64,000 nt of DNA from Edaphobacter lichenicola (GCF_025264645.1 NZ_CP073696.1:5518001-5582000), one strand, 5' to 3'. Positions 27,253-36,496 are shown, counted from the first letter of the stretch. Notes: a model not told the origin generated them from the sequence alone. Made by a program: numbers and translations.

Positions 27253-27290
27253 AAACGGGTGCGGCGAAGATCCTCGCAGCACCCGTTTTA
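27253..27290 (-). terminator. Likely terminator of the beta-barrel gene
   Basis: An eleven-base inverted repeat AAAACGGGTGC / GCACCCGTTTT encloses a smaller GCG/CGC hairpin. It begins 14 bases after the stop of the gene at 27305 on the minus strand and ends before the fumarase start. The trailing T-run is only four bases. Confidence 0.65.
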
Positions 27291-27304
27291 GCTTACGGCC
27301 ATAC

Positions 27305-28057
27305 TTACTTTATCTTGCCAAACCGATACACGAAGCCGACGTTGACTCCGAAGTTGTTCTGAATGGTCCCGGCTGGTCCGTGCGTCGTATCTTCCGGATC
27401 GAGCCGGAAGAAGGTTCCGACGTAGGTCGGGGTTATCCGGAACGCGAGGTTGGGAAAGAGGTTGTAGTCGAAGTTGGCTCCGAGACTGAAGGCCGGCTTC
27501 GTCGTGGACTGCCAGACGCCAAGATCCTTGGACTGAAAGCCCTTCGAGCCGCCGTCAAACTTACCCAGCACAGCTCCGCCTTCGCCCGTCACACTGACTG
27601 CGATCTTCTCCTTGGCATACAACCGGTACGCCACGCCGCCCATGAACGGGTACTCGGAGATCTGCGGATTGAACGATAGAAACACCGGAGGCCCACCGTC
27701 GGGAGAGCTGGTGTTATTGCCAATCTTTGCGTTCCCGTACGCTCCGCGAACATCGCCGATAATGCCCAGCTTCGGATTCAGGAAGTACGTTCCCGTCATC
27801 CAGAACGTCACTTCATTATTCTTTTGCAGTATCGAACCAGACTGGAAGCGGAGATAGCCACCACCGCCGCCAACCTCGAACCGATGGCTGTAGGTCTCTG
27901 CGATTGTCCTGGCGATGCGGGCTTTACGGTTGGCGCTCGACTCCCGCCGCGTCCGATGCGTCACCTGCGCTTGTACCGCTACTGCTCCGCTGGCCATAAA
28001 ACCCGCCAGCAACACTCCTGCTACGCACTTCACACTCGACCTGAAACCGAACATCAA
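27305..28057 (-). CDS. Outer-membrane beta-barrel protein
   Basis: The 250-residue protein has a signal peptide (cleavage likely after AVQAQ) and, from about residue 58, alternating aromatic strands typical of an eight-stranded OmpA-like barrel (RFEVGGGGGYLRFQSG, VTFWMTGTYFLNPKLG). It ends with an aromatic-rich strand, VGFVYRFGKIK, where a terminal Phe would be usual. Function is unknown. It is divergent from the cytochrome gene at 28191. Confidence 0.82.
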   Translation of the reverse strand: MMFGFRSSVKCVAGVLLAGFMASGAVAVQAQVTHRTRRESSANRKARIARTIAETYSHRFEVGGGGGYLRFQSGSILQKNNEVTFWMTGTYFLNPKLGIIGDVRGAYGNAKIGNNTSSPDGGPPVFLSFNPQISEYPFMGGVAYRLYAKEKIAVSVTGEGGAVLGKFDGGSKGFQSKDLGVWQSTTKPAFSLGANFDYNLFPNLAFRITPTYVGTFFRLDPEDTTHGPAGTIQNNFGVNVGFVYRFGKIK

Positions 28058-28190
28058 CGATTACTCCTGCACAAGCTTGGCTTTGCTATTGTGGAACGTG
28101 AGACCCGCCTGCTGGAACACCATGCGGGCATCCCTTATTAGAACATCCGCCGCCCCCGAACGGCCCCTACCCCAAGGAGTTTCCCCCACG

Positions 28191-28742
28191 ATGGCGAAAA
28201 AAAGCAGCAACGGCGGCTTCGGCAAACTCTTTCTCGGCTTTCTTCTCGGCGTCGTCGCCGTGGTCGCCGGACTCTTTGCCTACCTCAAGTTCGGCCCACT
28301 CCCGGTTGCCGTCACAGACGCGCCGCTTCCATTTGAAAAGCAGATCGTGGCGCTTCCGCTGAATGCCCGCATCGAGCGCGAGTCCAAAAACGCGCCATTC
28401 GGTATCAGTGAGGATGTCTTTGAGTCAGGCGCTCACGTCTATCGCGCACAGTGCGCCAGTTGCCATGGCACGCCAGGCCACGACGTCGGCTTCGCAAAGC
28501 ATATGTTCCCCACAGCTCCACAGCTTTGGAAGAGCCATGGTGAGGGTGTTGTGGGCGTGAGCGACGACGAGCCCGGCGAGACCTATTGGAAGGTGGCCAA
28601 CGGCATCCGCCTGTCCGGCATGCCGTCGTACAAGCACATCCTCTCCGATACGCAGATGTGGCAGGTGAGTCTGCTCCTGAAGAACGCCGATAAAGAACTT
28701 CCCGGCCCGGTCACCCAGATCCTCAACTCCCCAATACCCTAA
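28191..28742 (+). CDS. Membrane-anchored monohaem cytochrome c
   Basis: The 183-residue protein has an uncleaved N-terminal anchor (residues about 14-34) and a periplasmic class I cytochrome c domain. The haem site is CASCH, and the distal Met is probably in SGMPSYK. AAGGAG lies 11 bases before ATG 28191; an upstream in-frame extension to 27915 overlaps the divergent gene and was rejected. Partner oxidoreductases are not adjacent. It may shuttle electrons to a membrane or periplasmic acceptor. Confidence 0.88.
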   Translation: MAKKSSNGGFGKLFLGFLLGVVAVVAGLFAYLKFGPLPVAVTDAPLPFEKQIVALPLNARIERESKNAPFGISEDVFESGAHVYRAQCASCHGTPGHDVGFAKHMFPTAPQLWKSHGEGVVGVSDDEPGETYWKVANGIRLSGMPSYKHILSDTQMWQVSLLLKNADKELPGPVTQILNSPIP

Positions 28743-28759
28743 GCGTAATATTGCGCGCA

Positions 28760-28800
28760 AAAAAAGCGGTCTCGACCAACCGAATCGAGACCGCCTCTGA
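28760..28800. terminator. Bidirectional terminator
   Basis: A ten-base perfect stem GCGGTCTCGA / TCGAGACCGC (28766-28775 and 28785-28794) lies between the convergent cytochrome and DUF481 genes. An A-run on the left gives a seven-base T-run for the minus-strand transcript, and a looser TCTGATTTT serves the plus strand. Confidence 0.88.
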
Positions 28801-28822
28801 TTTTCTGAGTCTTTTGATACGA

Positions 28823-30019
28823 CTACTTGAGTGTGTAAACAACGCCAGTCACAAACTGGAAGCTGTTGTCCTTGTAACCAAAGGCCGGATTGCTCAAATA
28901 GTTATCCAACACACTCAAGTTCAGGCTGAACCTCTTATACGTGGGTAATTGCAAACCTGCCGCAAAGATGGCTGAGTAGATGCTGGGATCGTTCCACGAT
29001 GGAATAAACGTACCGCTCTCCGTGAAGACAATCTTCGCGGGGAGATTGCGATGGTAGAGCTCGGTGAAGCTCGATCCAATCAGGTTCGTACTGGTTGTGG
29101 GTGGCACGAAGTTTTGTCTTTCATAGTGCACATCTGCCTTTAAATCGAACTCCTGAACAGGCGTTTTAATTACCGTCCAGCCGACACCAGCACCATAGAT
29201 CTGCTGAAAGTTCAGGCCTTGTGCGAAGTTGTGATCGAAGGACACGCCAACCAGTCCATAGACTCGTGGCGTGAAGTACTTATCGTGCTCGGCGTCCGCA
29301 TGGAAGATATTCGTCTTCGCCACAGAATCCGGCGTCGGCGGGTTGGTCTGCGGAATCGTCGGCTGGGTAATCTTGCCATAGGTCTCGAGCACATCAATCG
29401 TGTCGCGAGTCCGTGGAGGCAGGAAGTCCACCGTGGGTACCAACCGTATCAGGTTCACAGCCGCGTTGAACGTCTGGCCCGTTGAGGAGGACTCGACCAG
29501 CGTCACGCCACCCGATAACGCTCCACTCCAATTAGAGAAGGGGCCGGGATTACTGGTTACTTCCTTCGTATAGGTAGCAGCATCTATCAAGGCCGCCAAG
29601 TCCTTCACCGGCACGACCTCTGGCGCACTTGACGACGTCACATCAGATACCGAAACCGCGTTGTCTCCGTAAGTTATCGTTCCCGGAGTTCTGGAGGTAC
29701 GGGTCACCTTCTCTCCGTTCTTGAGCGCGACGAACTTGCCGGCCGAACGCAGTTCTTTGATCTTGTCGGCCGTAACTGTGATCTCGCCTACGATATCGCT
29801 TTTGAAGACAAACGAATCTCCCGTTGCCCTCTCCAGCGTTCCAGTTAATTGATCGCCATTACTGAACACAATCAAATCGGGCCCTGACTTCGCGGCGGGA
29901 GCCTGAGCCCATCCCGTCGCGGTCTGTTGAAATAACGCGCCTGAGATCAGGCTCAAAACAAACAGGCTGCTCCACTTACCTGGCCTGCGGACAGAGGTCG
30001 ATTCATGGTTTGGGATCAT
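28823..30019 (-). CDS. DUF481 outer-membrane barrel protein
   Basis: This 398-residue protein has a signal-like N-terminus and a preceding domain of about 90 residues (LIVFSNGDQLTGTLERATGDSF, followed by VTADKIKELRS). DUF481 follows from about residue 165, with repeated amphipathic strands that end in SFQFVTGVVYTLK. The family (E. coli YdiY) forms outer-membrane barrels of unknown function, partly induced by acid in E. coli. Confidence 0.85.
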   Translation of the reverse strand: MIPNHESTSVRRPGKWSSLFVLSLISGALFQQTATGWAQAPAAKSGPDLIVFSNGDQLTGTLERATGDSFVFKSDIVGEITVTADKIKELRSAGKFVALKNGEKVTRTSRTPGTITYGDNAVSVSDVTSSSAPEVVPVKDLAALIDAATYTKEVTSNPGPFSNWSGALSGGVTLVESSSTGQTFNAAVNLIRLVPTVDFLPPRTRDTIDVLETYGKITQPTIPQTNPPTPDSVAKTNIFHADAEHDKYFTPRVYGLVGVSFDHNFAQGLNFQQIYGAGVGWTVIKTPVQEFDLKADVHYERQNFVPPTTSTNLIGSSFTELYHRNLPAKIVFTESGTFIPSWNDPSIYSAIFAAGLQLPTYKRFSLNLSVLDNYLSNPAFGYKDNSFQFVTGVVYTLK

Positions 30020-30060
30020 TCGTTAAAAATAGCGTAGCTTGAGGGGTGTCGAGGTTAAAT

Positions 30061-30210
30061 ATGCGGCCTATTGTTCGTGCCATCGGAAAAGTGTTGCGTC
30101 TGGTTGGGATCTCCAGTCCGGAGGACGCTATCCAGAAGCCTGCCGCTCTTTCAGATCCACCTTCATGGCGCACGCCGAGCCAGCCTCCCGTCGAACCGAA
30201 AAGACTCTGA
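30061..30210 (+). CDS. Candidate small protein, 49 aa
   Basis: This reading frame encodes MRPIVRAIGKVLRLVGISS followed by a Pro-rich tail (about SDPPSWRTPSQPPVEP). A GAGG motif lies six bases before the ATG. The codon choice and the basic amphipathic start look protein-like, but the length is too short to be sure. It is in the 563-base spacer between the DUF481 and GvpL/F genes and divergent from the former. Confidence 0.35.
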   Translation: MRPIVRAIGKVLRLVGISSPEDAIQKPAALSDPPSWRTPSQPPVEPKRL

Positions 30211-30582
30211 TTGACCTGAGCGGGGATGGTTCAACCGGCTTACAGCTCAATCGATTTAGGAGGCGGCTTTCCGACGATTGTGTGCCGTTTTCTTCGCCCT
30301 GCCGACGATCTGGTACCCCTATCTGGATCTTTTTTGCGGGCGTAAGTCACCTGCTACCAAAACAGTGCACTTTTTGCCAAAGAAAGTGTTGCCAACGGTA
30401 CTTCAATAGGCATACTATCCGTTTCGGTTCGGCGGAGTTCGCTGAAATTGGCGAGCTTCTCAGGACAAAAACCTATTGAAATGAAGAGTTCCCTCAAAAT
30501 TTCCGTATCGGTTTGAGTTACATAACCAACTTCCTGATGGGGCAGTTAGACCCCTCAGCGCGCTCGGAAGGATAAAAAGACT
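30211..30582. other. Spacer before the GvpL/F gene
   Basis: No convincing gene was seen here. Short frames exist on both strands but have no ribosome site and poor codon pattern. The region before 30583 is AT-richer (around 30480-30540), which would fit a promoter, but no clear -35/-10 pair stands out. Confidence 0.5.
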
Positions 30583-31320
30583 ATGGCATGGTACGCATAT
30601 TGCGTTGCAGAGAGACAAGCGTTTCCAGAACTTTGCCGCCACCGCCGCCCGATGCCCCTGGCCGGGGTCTCAGGGCTCTTCGGTAACCAAACCTTTCTCT
30701 TCCCAGCCAGTGACCTGGCTGTGATCGTGTCAGAACACAGCGAGGAGGACACCTCCCGCCTGGACCAGCAAGCTGCCAAAGACCACGCCCGCGTCGTCGC
30801 GGACTGCTTCAAGCTCTCAACCGTGCTGCCTTTCCGCTTCGGAACAACCTTCCAGGACGATGACGCCCTGCGGCGTTCGGTCCGCTCGAATCAGCGCCAC
30901 TTTCAGGCCAACGTCGAGCGTCTCCGCGGCAAAGCCGAGATGCACCTCAAGGTCCTCGTCGATGACATCTGCCCCGGTAACTCAGCCCGGGACATGACTG
31001 TCGGTCAGCAGTATCTGACCAGCCTTCGTGAGAGCGCCAGCCGCCAGCGCGAACGGCAGTCGAAGGCGCGTGCTCTCTCGATCCAGATGCATCGTATGTT
31101 CCTCCCGCTCGCTGAAGAGATCACCTGCAAGCGTATGGATACTGGCAAGATGCTGCTCGATATCGCCCACCTCATCGACAACAAGACCGTGGAGCGCTAC
31201 CAGAACAAATACACGTCGGCTACGCTCGAACTCAAAGATTGCCGCATGCAGCTCTCTGGCCCGTGGCCTCCGTATCACTTCGTCCACCGCACCACACCGG
31301 CTCACCAGCACAGCGCTTAG
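30583..31320 (+). CDS. Orphan GvpL/GvpF-family gas vesicle-type protein
   Basis: The 245-residue product has the two-part GvpF/L layout: an N-terminal ferredoxin-like region (YAYCVAERQAF to VLPFRFGTTFQDD) and a C-terminal helical/alpha-beta part ending with the family signature GPWPPYHFV. In gas-vesicle clusters this family is a minor structural or assembly protein. No GvpA, GvpN or other gvp gene is present in the window. GGAAGGA lies ten bases before the ATG, and a terminator follows, so it is a single-gene unit. Confidence 0.88.
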   Translation: MAWYAYCVAERQAFPELCRHRRPMPLAGVSGLFGNQTFLFPASDLAVIVSEHSEEDTSRLDQQAAKDHARVVADCFKLSTVLPFRFGTTFQDDDALRRSVRSNQRHFQANVERLRGKAEMHLKVLVDDICPGNSARDMTVGQQYLTSLRESASRQRERQSKARALSIQMHRMFLPLAEEITCKRMDTGKMLLDIAHLIDNKTVERYQNKYTSATLELKDCRMQLSGPWPPYHFVHRTTPAHQHSA

Positions 31321-31332
31321 CTCAATCCGCGA

Positions 31333-31378
31333 CTCCCCTCCGCTGATCTCGCCATGTCGCGGAGGGGAGCTTCCTTTT
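31333..31378 (+). terminator. Terminator after GvpL/F gene
   Basis: An eleven-base stem CTCCCCTCCGC / GCGGAGGGGAG (31333-31343, 31359-31369) with a 15-base loop is followed by CTTCCTTTT. It starts 13 bases after the stop codon. Confidence 0.8.
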
Positions 31379-31561
31379 AGCCCCATCGTGTAACGATTTT
31401 TCTTTCAGCAAGATAACTCCCCACTGCTTGACGCGAACAGCCCTACTTCGAGCCACTCCATCTGGACTACCTTTGTTCCTTTCGGCGCATCGCATCTAAT
31501 AGCGATAGGCTAGGGATGAGTGCGTCCATAGCCATTAGTTCGTATCTCCAGGAGAACGTGA

Positions 31562-33142
31562 ATGAATCGTCCCATGAACTTCTTTACTGCCCTGATGCTT
31601 TCTGCTGGAATTTGCGGATCGACAGTGGCAGCCCTCAACGCCCAGGAGCCCAACCCCACTGCGCAGACGGCCCCGGCCCAGGACTCTGAGATCAAGAAAC
31701 AGGACAACGGCATCTATCTCTATCGCGTGAAGGTCGTTCAGCGAGACCTCGACGCCGTCAACTACCTGCACCGTAGCGCTTCCACGAATATAGCCTTCAA
31801 AGGCACCCCGCTTCTTCCCCTTGCGAAGGGATCGGCCCGAGTCACCAGCGAGCGCGGCGGCATCCACATCTCAGCCAGATTTCAGGGGCTCACCCCTGCC
31901 AATGGTTTCGGCCCCGAATATCTGACCTATGTTCTGTGGGCCATTACCCCAGACGGCCGGCCCAACAATCTTGGTGAAGTCCTTCCCTCGAACGATAAAA
32001 ACAACATCGACGTCACTACCGCACTGCAATCTTTCGGCATGATCGTTACGGCCGAGCCGTACTTCTCCGTGACCCAGCCCAGCGACGTCGTCGTCCTCCA
32101 GAACGTCATCATCAATGACAAGACCAATGGCGTTCTCGAAAAAGTAAATGCCCACTACTCTCTTCTGCCGCGTGGCGCCTACGCCCAGACTGACGGTTCG
32201 ACATCCAACCTGAACCCCATCACGAGGGATGAAAAATCGCCCCTCGAACTCTACCAGGCGAATAACGCCATTCGCATCGCGCAGGCTGCCGGAGCAGACA
32301 AATATGCTCCTGACATCATGGCCGAAGCGATGCAGGATCTGCGCAATGCGACCGACATCGACCGTAACAAGAAGGGCGATCGCAAGCTCGAGGTCACCTT
32401 TGCCCGCCAGGCCGTACAGCGTGCCGAGGACGCCCGTCTCGTCACCCTGCGCAAACAGGCTGCAGAGCGCCAGCAAAATGCAGATAACGCTCGACGCGAT
32501 GCCGAGGCCCAGGCTCAGCAGTCGCAGCTGCAGGCCCAGCAGGCCCAACTCGACGCCGAGCGAGCCCGTGCCGCGCAAGCCGAAGCCGACGCAGACCGAG
32601 CCCGCGCTGAGGCAGCCGCAGCTGAAGCCCAGGCGCGCGCCGCCAACGCAAACAAGAGCGCCGCTGACGCAAACGCCGTTCGCGAAAAGCTACGCGCTCA
32701 ACTTAATAGTGTCCTGGCCACAAGCGAGTCCGCTCGCGGCCTCATCGTAAATATGTCTGACGTACTCTTTGATACTGGCCGATACACCCTGAAACCAAAC
32801 ACTCAACTGAGCCTGGCCAAGGTCTCCGGTATATTGCAGGCCTACCCCGGTCTCAAGGTGCAGGTTGAGGGTTACACCGACAGCGTCGGAAGCGATCAAT
32901 ACAACCAGAAGCTTTCGGAGAACCGTGCGGATGCGGTCCGCGACTTCCTGATCTCTCAGGGAGTTCCCACGGACAATATCACGGCGACCGGTTACGGGAA
33001 GTCGAAGCCAGTAGCGGACAACAGCACTGCTCAGGGCCGTTCGCAGAATCGCCGAGTCAACCTCGTCGTCTCAGGCGATGCCATCGGTGTCGAGCAGAGC
33101 AGCCCCGACGCCACTCCAACTGCCCCCGCAACTCCTCAGTAG
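31562..33142 (+). CDS. OmpA-type envelope protein with coiled coil
   Basis: The 526-residue protein has a signal peptide (cleavage near ALNAQ), an N-terminal beta domain (to about residue 220), a DUF4398-like helical part (ELYQANNAIRIAQAAGADKYA), a long Ala/Gln/Glu/Arg coiled coil (about 285-385) and a C-terminal OmpA peptidoglycan-binding domain (VEGYTDSVGSDQYN, AVRDFLISQGV, QNRRVNLVV). It probably ties the outer membrane to the cell wall. AGGAGAACGTGA precedes the start. A terminator follows. Confidence 0.9.
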   Translation: MNRPMNFFTALMLSAGICGSTVAALNAQEPNPTAQTAPAQDSEIKKQDNGIYLYRVKVVQRDLDAVNYLHRSASTNIAFKGTPLLPLAKGSARVTSERGGIHISARFQGLTPANGFGPEYLTYVLWAITPDGRPNNLGEVLPSNDKNNIDVTTALQSFGMIVTAEPYFSVTQPSDVVVLQNVIINDKTNGVLEKVNAHYSLLPRGAYAQTDGSTSNLNPITRDEKSPLELYQANNAIRIAQAAGADKYAPDIMAEAMQDLRNATDIDRNKKGDRKLEVTFARQAVQRAEDARLVTLRKQAAERQQNADNARRDAEAQAQQSQLQAQQAQLDAERARAAQAEADADRARAEAAAAEAQARAANANKSAADANAVREKLRAQLNSVLATSESARGLIVNMSDVLFDTGRYTLKPNTQLSLAKVSGILQAYPGLKVQVEGYTDSVGSDQYNQKLSENRADAVRDFLISQGVPTDNITATGYGKSKPVADNSTAQGRSQNRRVNLVVSGDAIGVEQSSPDATPTAPATPQ

Positions 33143-33164
33143 CAGCACTTCAAAACGTAAACGT

Positions 33165-33197
33165 CGAAGGGCCGCCCGTGCGGCTCTTCGGCTTTTT
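33165..33197 (+). terminator. Terminator after the OmpA-type gene
   Basis: An eleven-base stem with one G-T pair (CGAAGGGCCGC / GCGGCTCTTCG), loop CCGT, is followed by GCTTTTT. It lies 22 bases after the stop codon and 15 before the SDR start. Confidence 0.85.
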
Positions 33198-33211
33198 GGA
33201 TATAAAAACTT

Positions 33212-33985
33212 ATGGCATCTCTTCAGGGAAAGACCGTACTCATCACTGGCGCAAGCTCCGGTATCGGCAAAGCCACCGCGCTGGCCTTCGCGCACGAGGG
33301 CGCTAACCTGCTTCTATGCGCCCGCAGGCTCGATCGCCTGGAAGAGCTTCAGCAAGTTCTTTCGTCTGCAGGCGCTGCTTCCGTTCATGTCTTCAAGCTC
33401 GACGTCCAGCATCGCGCTGAGGTCGAATTAGCTATCAGCAGCCTTCCCGCTGCGCTTCGCGAGATTGACATCCTCGTCAACAACGCTGGCCTAAGCCGCG
33501 GTCTAGCCAAGCTCTACGAAGACGACCCTCAAAACTGGGAGGAGATGATCGACACCAACGTTAAGGGTCTGCTCTATGTCACGCGAGCGGTCGTTCCTGG
33601 CATGGTCGCTCGCGGCCGTGGCCACGTCATCAACCTCGGTTCTACCGCTGCCTACATCACGTATGCAAACGGTGCGGTTTACTGCGCCAGCAAAGCCGCG
33701 GAAAAGGCTATCAGCGAAGGTCTCAAGATCGATCTGATGGGAACACCGGTCCGTGTCACGTCAATCGACGCTGGTATGGTCGAAACCGACTTCAGCAAAG
33801 TTCGTTTTCGTGGAGACGAAGAGAAGGCAGCAAAGATCTACCAGAACATCACGCCACTGCAACCTGAGGACGTCGCCGAAGCTATTGTCTGGGCCGCCAG
33901 CCGACCGCCCCACGTCAATATTCACAATGTATTAATGACCACAATCGATCAAGCCAACTCGACGGTCTTCAACCGTCGTGGCTAG
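33212..33985 (+). CDS. Short-chain dehydrogenase/reductase (YdfG-like)
   Basis: The 257-residue classical SDR has the cofactor loop TGASSGIGKATA, NNAGLS, and the catalytic Ser (NLGSTAAY) plus YCASK tetrad residues. The C-terminal part (DVAEAIVWAASRPPHVNIHNVLMT) matches the YdfG group, which acts on 3-hydroxy acids such as serine and L-allo-threonine. The true substrate is not known. The basic residue in the first Rossmann loop (CARRLDR) suggests NADP. Confidence 0.9.
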   Translation: MASLQGKTVLITGASSGIGKATALAFAHEGANLLLCARRLDRLEELQQVLSSAGAASVHVFKLDVQHRAEVELAISSLPAALREIDILVNNAGLSRGLAKLYEDDPQNWEEMIDTNVKGLLYVTRAVVPGMVARGRGHVINLGSTAAYITYANGAVYCASKAAEKAISEGLKIDLMGTPVRVTSIDAGMVETDFSKVRFRGDEEKAAKIYQNITPLQPEDVAEAIVWAASRPPHVNIHNVLMTTIDQANSTVFNRRG

Positions 33986-34013
33986 ACAATTACCGCAATC
34001 GAAGGAGCCAGGC

Positions 34014-34262
34014 CTAAAGGTGAATCGTCCACCCTAGCTCTGAGAGCTTCTCTTCGATATCGGCAAGCGCAACCGTCAATGCAGACCGCCGGTGCGGGCT
34101 CGAAGTCCGCTCGGACAGAATGCGTTCCCGCTGCAACTCCAGCGCCTGTCGCCGCCGTTTGCGTTCCGCTACCTCGGCGCGATCATCCACGGTGACAGGT
34201 TTCGGAGCGGCAGCCTGATTTTGCTGTTCTTCCACGGATTTACTCTCCCATCCACGTGACAT
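34014..34262 (-). CDS. Small charged helical protein
   Basis: This 82-residue protein is unrecognised. It is highly charged (ERKRRRQALELQRERILSERT) and predicted to be largely helical with a short C-terminal IEEKLSELGWTIHL motif. It is convergent with the SDR gene and its start lies about 100 bases from the divergent MDR gene. Codon use looks coding. Confidence 0.6.
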   Translation of the reverse strand: MSRGWESKSVEEQQNQAAAPKPVTVDDRAEVAERKRRRQALELQRERILSERTSSPHRRSALTVALADIEEKLSELGWTIHL

Positions 34263-34365
34263 AACCTCATTCTACGCTGCAGCGCCGCAATAAATGAATA
34301 GTTCGTGTCAGTTACGACTTCGTCCTGCATTCTGAATCGACCCGCATCTAATCGCCGGAGGCATC

Positions 34366-35403
34366 ATGCGCGCATATCCCGTAACGCAGTTCGGTCTCGA
34401 TCACCTGCAGCCGATCGAACTCCCCACGCCCCAAACAGGCCCTGGAACGGTGCTGATCAAGGTTCACGCCGTCTCTCTCAACTATCGCGACCTCATGGTG
34501 GTCAAGGGCCTCTATAACCCAAAGATGGCGCTCCCCCGCATCCCGTGCTCCGATGGCGCTGGAGAGGTTGTCTCGACCGGTGAGGGAGTTAGCCAGGTAA
34601 AAGTTGGCGACCGGGTCTGCGGCATCTTCATGCAACGCTGGCTCGACGGCCCACCCACGGCTGAGAAAACTAAAGCCGCCCTCGGTGGCGACGTCGACGG
34701 CATGCTCACCGAATACGCTCTTCTCCATCAAGATGGAGTCGTCCGCTTCCCCGAGCACCTTACCTACGAGGAGGCTGCGACCCTGCCTTGTGCGGGTGTC
34801 ACTGCCTGGAACGCTCTCCATCACGCTGGGGAGCCTTCGAACCCGACGCAGCCCGGCGAAACGGTAGTCATCCAGGGTACTGGTGGCGTCTCTATCTTTG
34901 CGCTGCAGTTTGGAAAGCTTCTCGGCGCCCGCGTTATCGGCACCTCCTCCAGCGAAGAGAAGCTGGAGCGAGCGCGCAGCCTGGGGCTTGGCGAGGGCTG
35001 CAACTACAAGCAACGCCCCGATTGGGCGAAGTGGGTCACCGAGACCACCGGAGGTAAGGGCGCAGACCGCATCATCGAAGTCGGCGGAGCCAACACCTTC
35101 GGTCAATCTCTGCGAGCAGCCCGCGTCGGTGGCACCATTGCCCAGATCGGCGTCCTGTCTGGAGCGTCGACGGCAGACCCCGTCGCTCTCACACCCATCC
35201 TCCACAAAATGCTTCGCGTACAAGGCATCTACGTCGGCTCGCGCGCCATGTTTGAGCAAATGAACGCTACTATCGCAAAGGCCAATCTGCGCCCCGTCGT
35301 CGATAAGGTGTTCAACTTTGACCAAGCTGCCCAGGCCTTCGCTCACATGGAATCCGCTTCGCACTTCGGCAAGATCGTGATTCGCGTCTCGCTGCAGAGT
35401 TGA
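34366..35403 (+). CDS. Zinc-independent quinone oxidoreductase-like MDR protein
   Basis: The 345-residue enzyme belongs to the medium-chain dehydrogenase superfamily (SLNYRDLMVVKGLY, DGAGEVVSTGEGV, VIQGTGGVSIFALQ). The structural zinc cysteine lobe is absent; in its place is a loop LGGDVDGMLTEYALL, so it is of the zinc-free quinone reductase/enoyl reductase type with NADPH. GGAGG lies nine bases before ATG 34366. Substrate unknown. Confidence 0.88.
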   Translation: MRAYPVTQFGLDHLQPIELPTPQTGPGTVLIKVHAVSLNYRDLMVVKGLYNPKMALPRIPCSDGAGEVVSTGEGVSQVKVGDRVCGIFMQRWLDGPPTAEKTKAALGGDVDGMLTEYALLHQDGVVRFPEHLTYEEAATLPCAGVTAWNALHHAGEPSNPTQPGETVVIQGTGGVSIFALQFGKLLGARVIGTSSSEEKLERARSLGLGEGCNYKQRPDWAKWVTETTGGKGADRIIEVGGANTFGQSLRAARVGGTIAQIGVLSGASTADPVALTPILHKMLRVQGIYVGSRAMFEQMNATIAKANLRPVVDKVFNFDQAAQAFAHMESASHFGKIVIRVSLQS

Positions 35404-35524
35404 ACATTCCACGGCAGTAAATCTCGCAGTTTTTTTCAGCAGTGCGAATAGTCAAGCTCTTCGCACTCAGTGGTTCGAGTTGGGGTGCATATAATCGAAG
35501 CTGTGCAACAGGGGTGAATCCGCA

Positions 35525-36466
35525 GTGATTGTTGAGATTGAAAGCCTTCAAAAGGTGTATGACGGCAAGCAGCGGGTCGTCGCCGTCGACGGTATCGATC
35601 TCAGCGTTCGCGAGGGTGAGCTGTTCGGCCTTCTCGGCCCCAACGGAGCCGGCAAAACCACTACCATCAGCATCTGCACCACCCGCGCCCTGCCAACTTC
35701 GGGTCGCGTCCGCATCGCCGGAGTCGACGTCGTGAAGACTCCCGCAATCGCGCGACGATCCATCGGCGTTGTCCCTCAGTACAACACGCTCGACCGCGCC
35801 TGCACCATCTTCGAGAACATCAACTTCCACTGCCTTTACTTCGGCTTCTCCCGCGCGGAGGCCAAAGAACGTACGAACCAGCTCCTGAGCCAGTTTCACC
35901 TTGCCGAACGCGCTCATGCCTACCCGTCTCAACTCTCGGGCGGCCTCGCCCAGCGTGTCCAGATCGCCCGTGCCATCGCCCACCGTCCCAAGGTCCTCTT
36001 CCTCGACGAGCCGAGCGCCGGGCTCGATCCTCAAAGTCGCATCGCCATGTGGGACGCCGTTCGCGGCCTGCGTGAAGAGGGAATTACCGTCGTTCTGACC
36101 ACGCACTACATGGAAGAGGCCGACGAACTCTGCGACCGCGTCGCCATCATCGACCACGGTAAGATCCTCGTGCAGGATACCCCGACTGCACTCAAAGGCT
36201 CAGTCGGCGCACAGAAGGTATACGAGCTCTTCCTGCGCAGTCATGAGAATATCCCTGCCCTGATCCAACAGCTTCAGCACCTTGCCGGAGTGGCCAGCGC
36301 AGAGTCCACTCCGAAAGGCGTCCGTGTTCTCGCTGAAGGCGCAGACGGCCTTCTCTCCGACGTTGTCCGCGAGGCGAATCCGTACGGCCTCCGCGATCTC
36401 ACCATCACCGAAACCAGTCTCGAGACCGTCTTCATCCAACTCACCGGCCGCGATCTTCGCGAGTAG
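35525..36466 (+). CDS. ABC transporter ATP-binding protein (GTG start)
   Basis: The 313-residue ATPase has Walker A GPNGAGKTTT, Q-loop VPQYNTLD, signature LSGGLAQRV, Walker B VLFLDEPSAGLD and H-loop TTHYMEE. The long C-terminal extension (from about 225) resembles the drug-export/NodI-type accessory region. The start is GTG 35525. It is followed 30 bases later by its membrane partner. Confidence 0.94.
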   Translation: MIVEIESLQKVYDGKQRVVAVDGIDLSVREGELFGLLGPNGAGKTTTISICTTRALPTSGRVRIAGVDVVKTPAIARRSIGVVPQYNTLDRACTIFENINFHCLYFGFSRAEAKERTNQLLSQFHLAERAHAYPSQLSGGLAQRVQIARAIAHRPKVLFLDEPSAGLDPQSRIAMWDAVRGLREEGITVVLTTHYMEEADELCDRVAIIDHGKILVQDTPTALKGSVGAQKVYELFLRSHENIPALIQQLQHLAGVASAESTPKGVRVLAEGADGLLSDVVREANPYGLRDLTITETSLETVFIQLTGRDLRE

Positions 36467-36496
36467 CGAACCAGAGACGTTAGGACCACCCACCCT

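Noticed and set aside
30039..30479. 146-codon plus-strand frame in the DUF481-GvpL/F spacer
   Set aside because: It has no ribosome site, its composition is unlike neighbouring proteins (many Cys, Arg and Ser) and it overlaps the better small frame at 30061 in another phase.
30583..31320. A complete gas vesicle cluster
   Set aside because: Only the GvpL/F-type gene is present; neighbours are DUF481 and OmpA-type genes.
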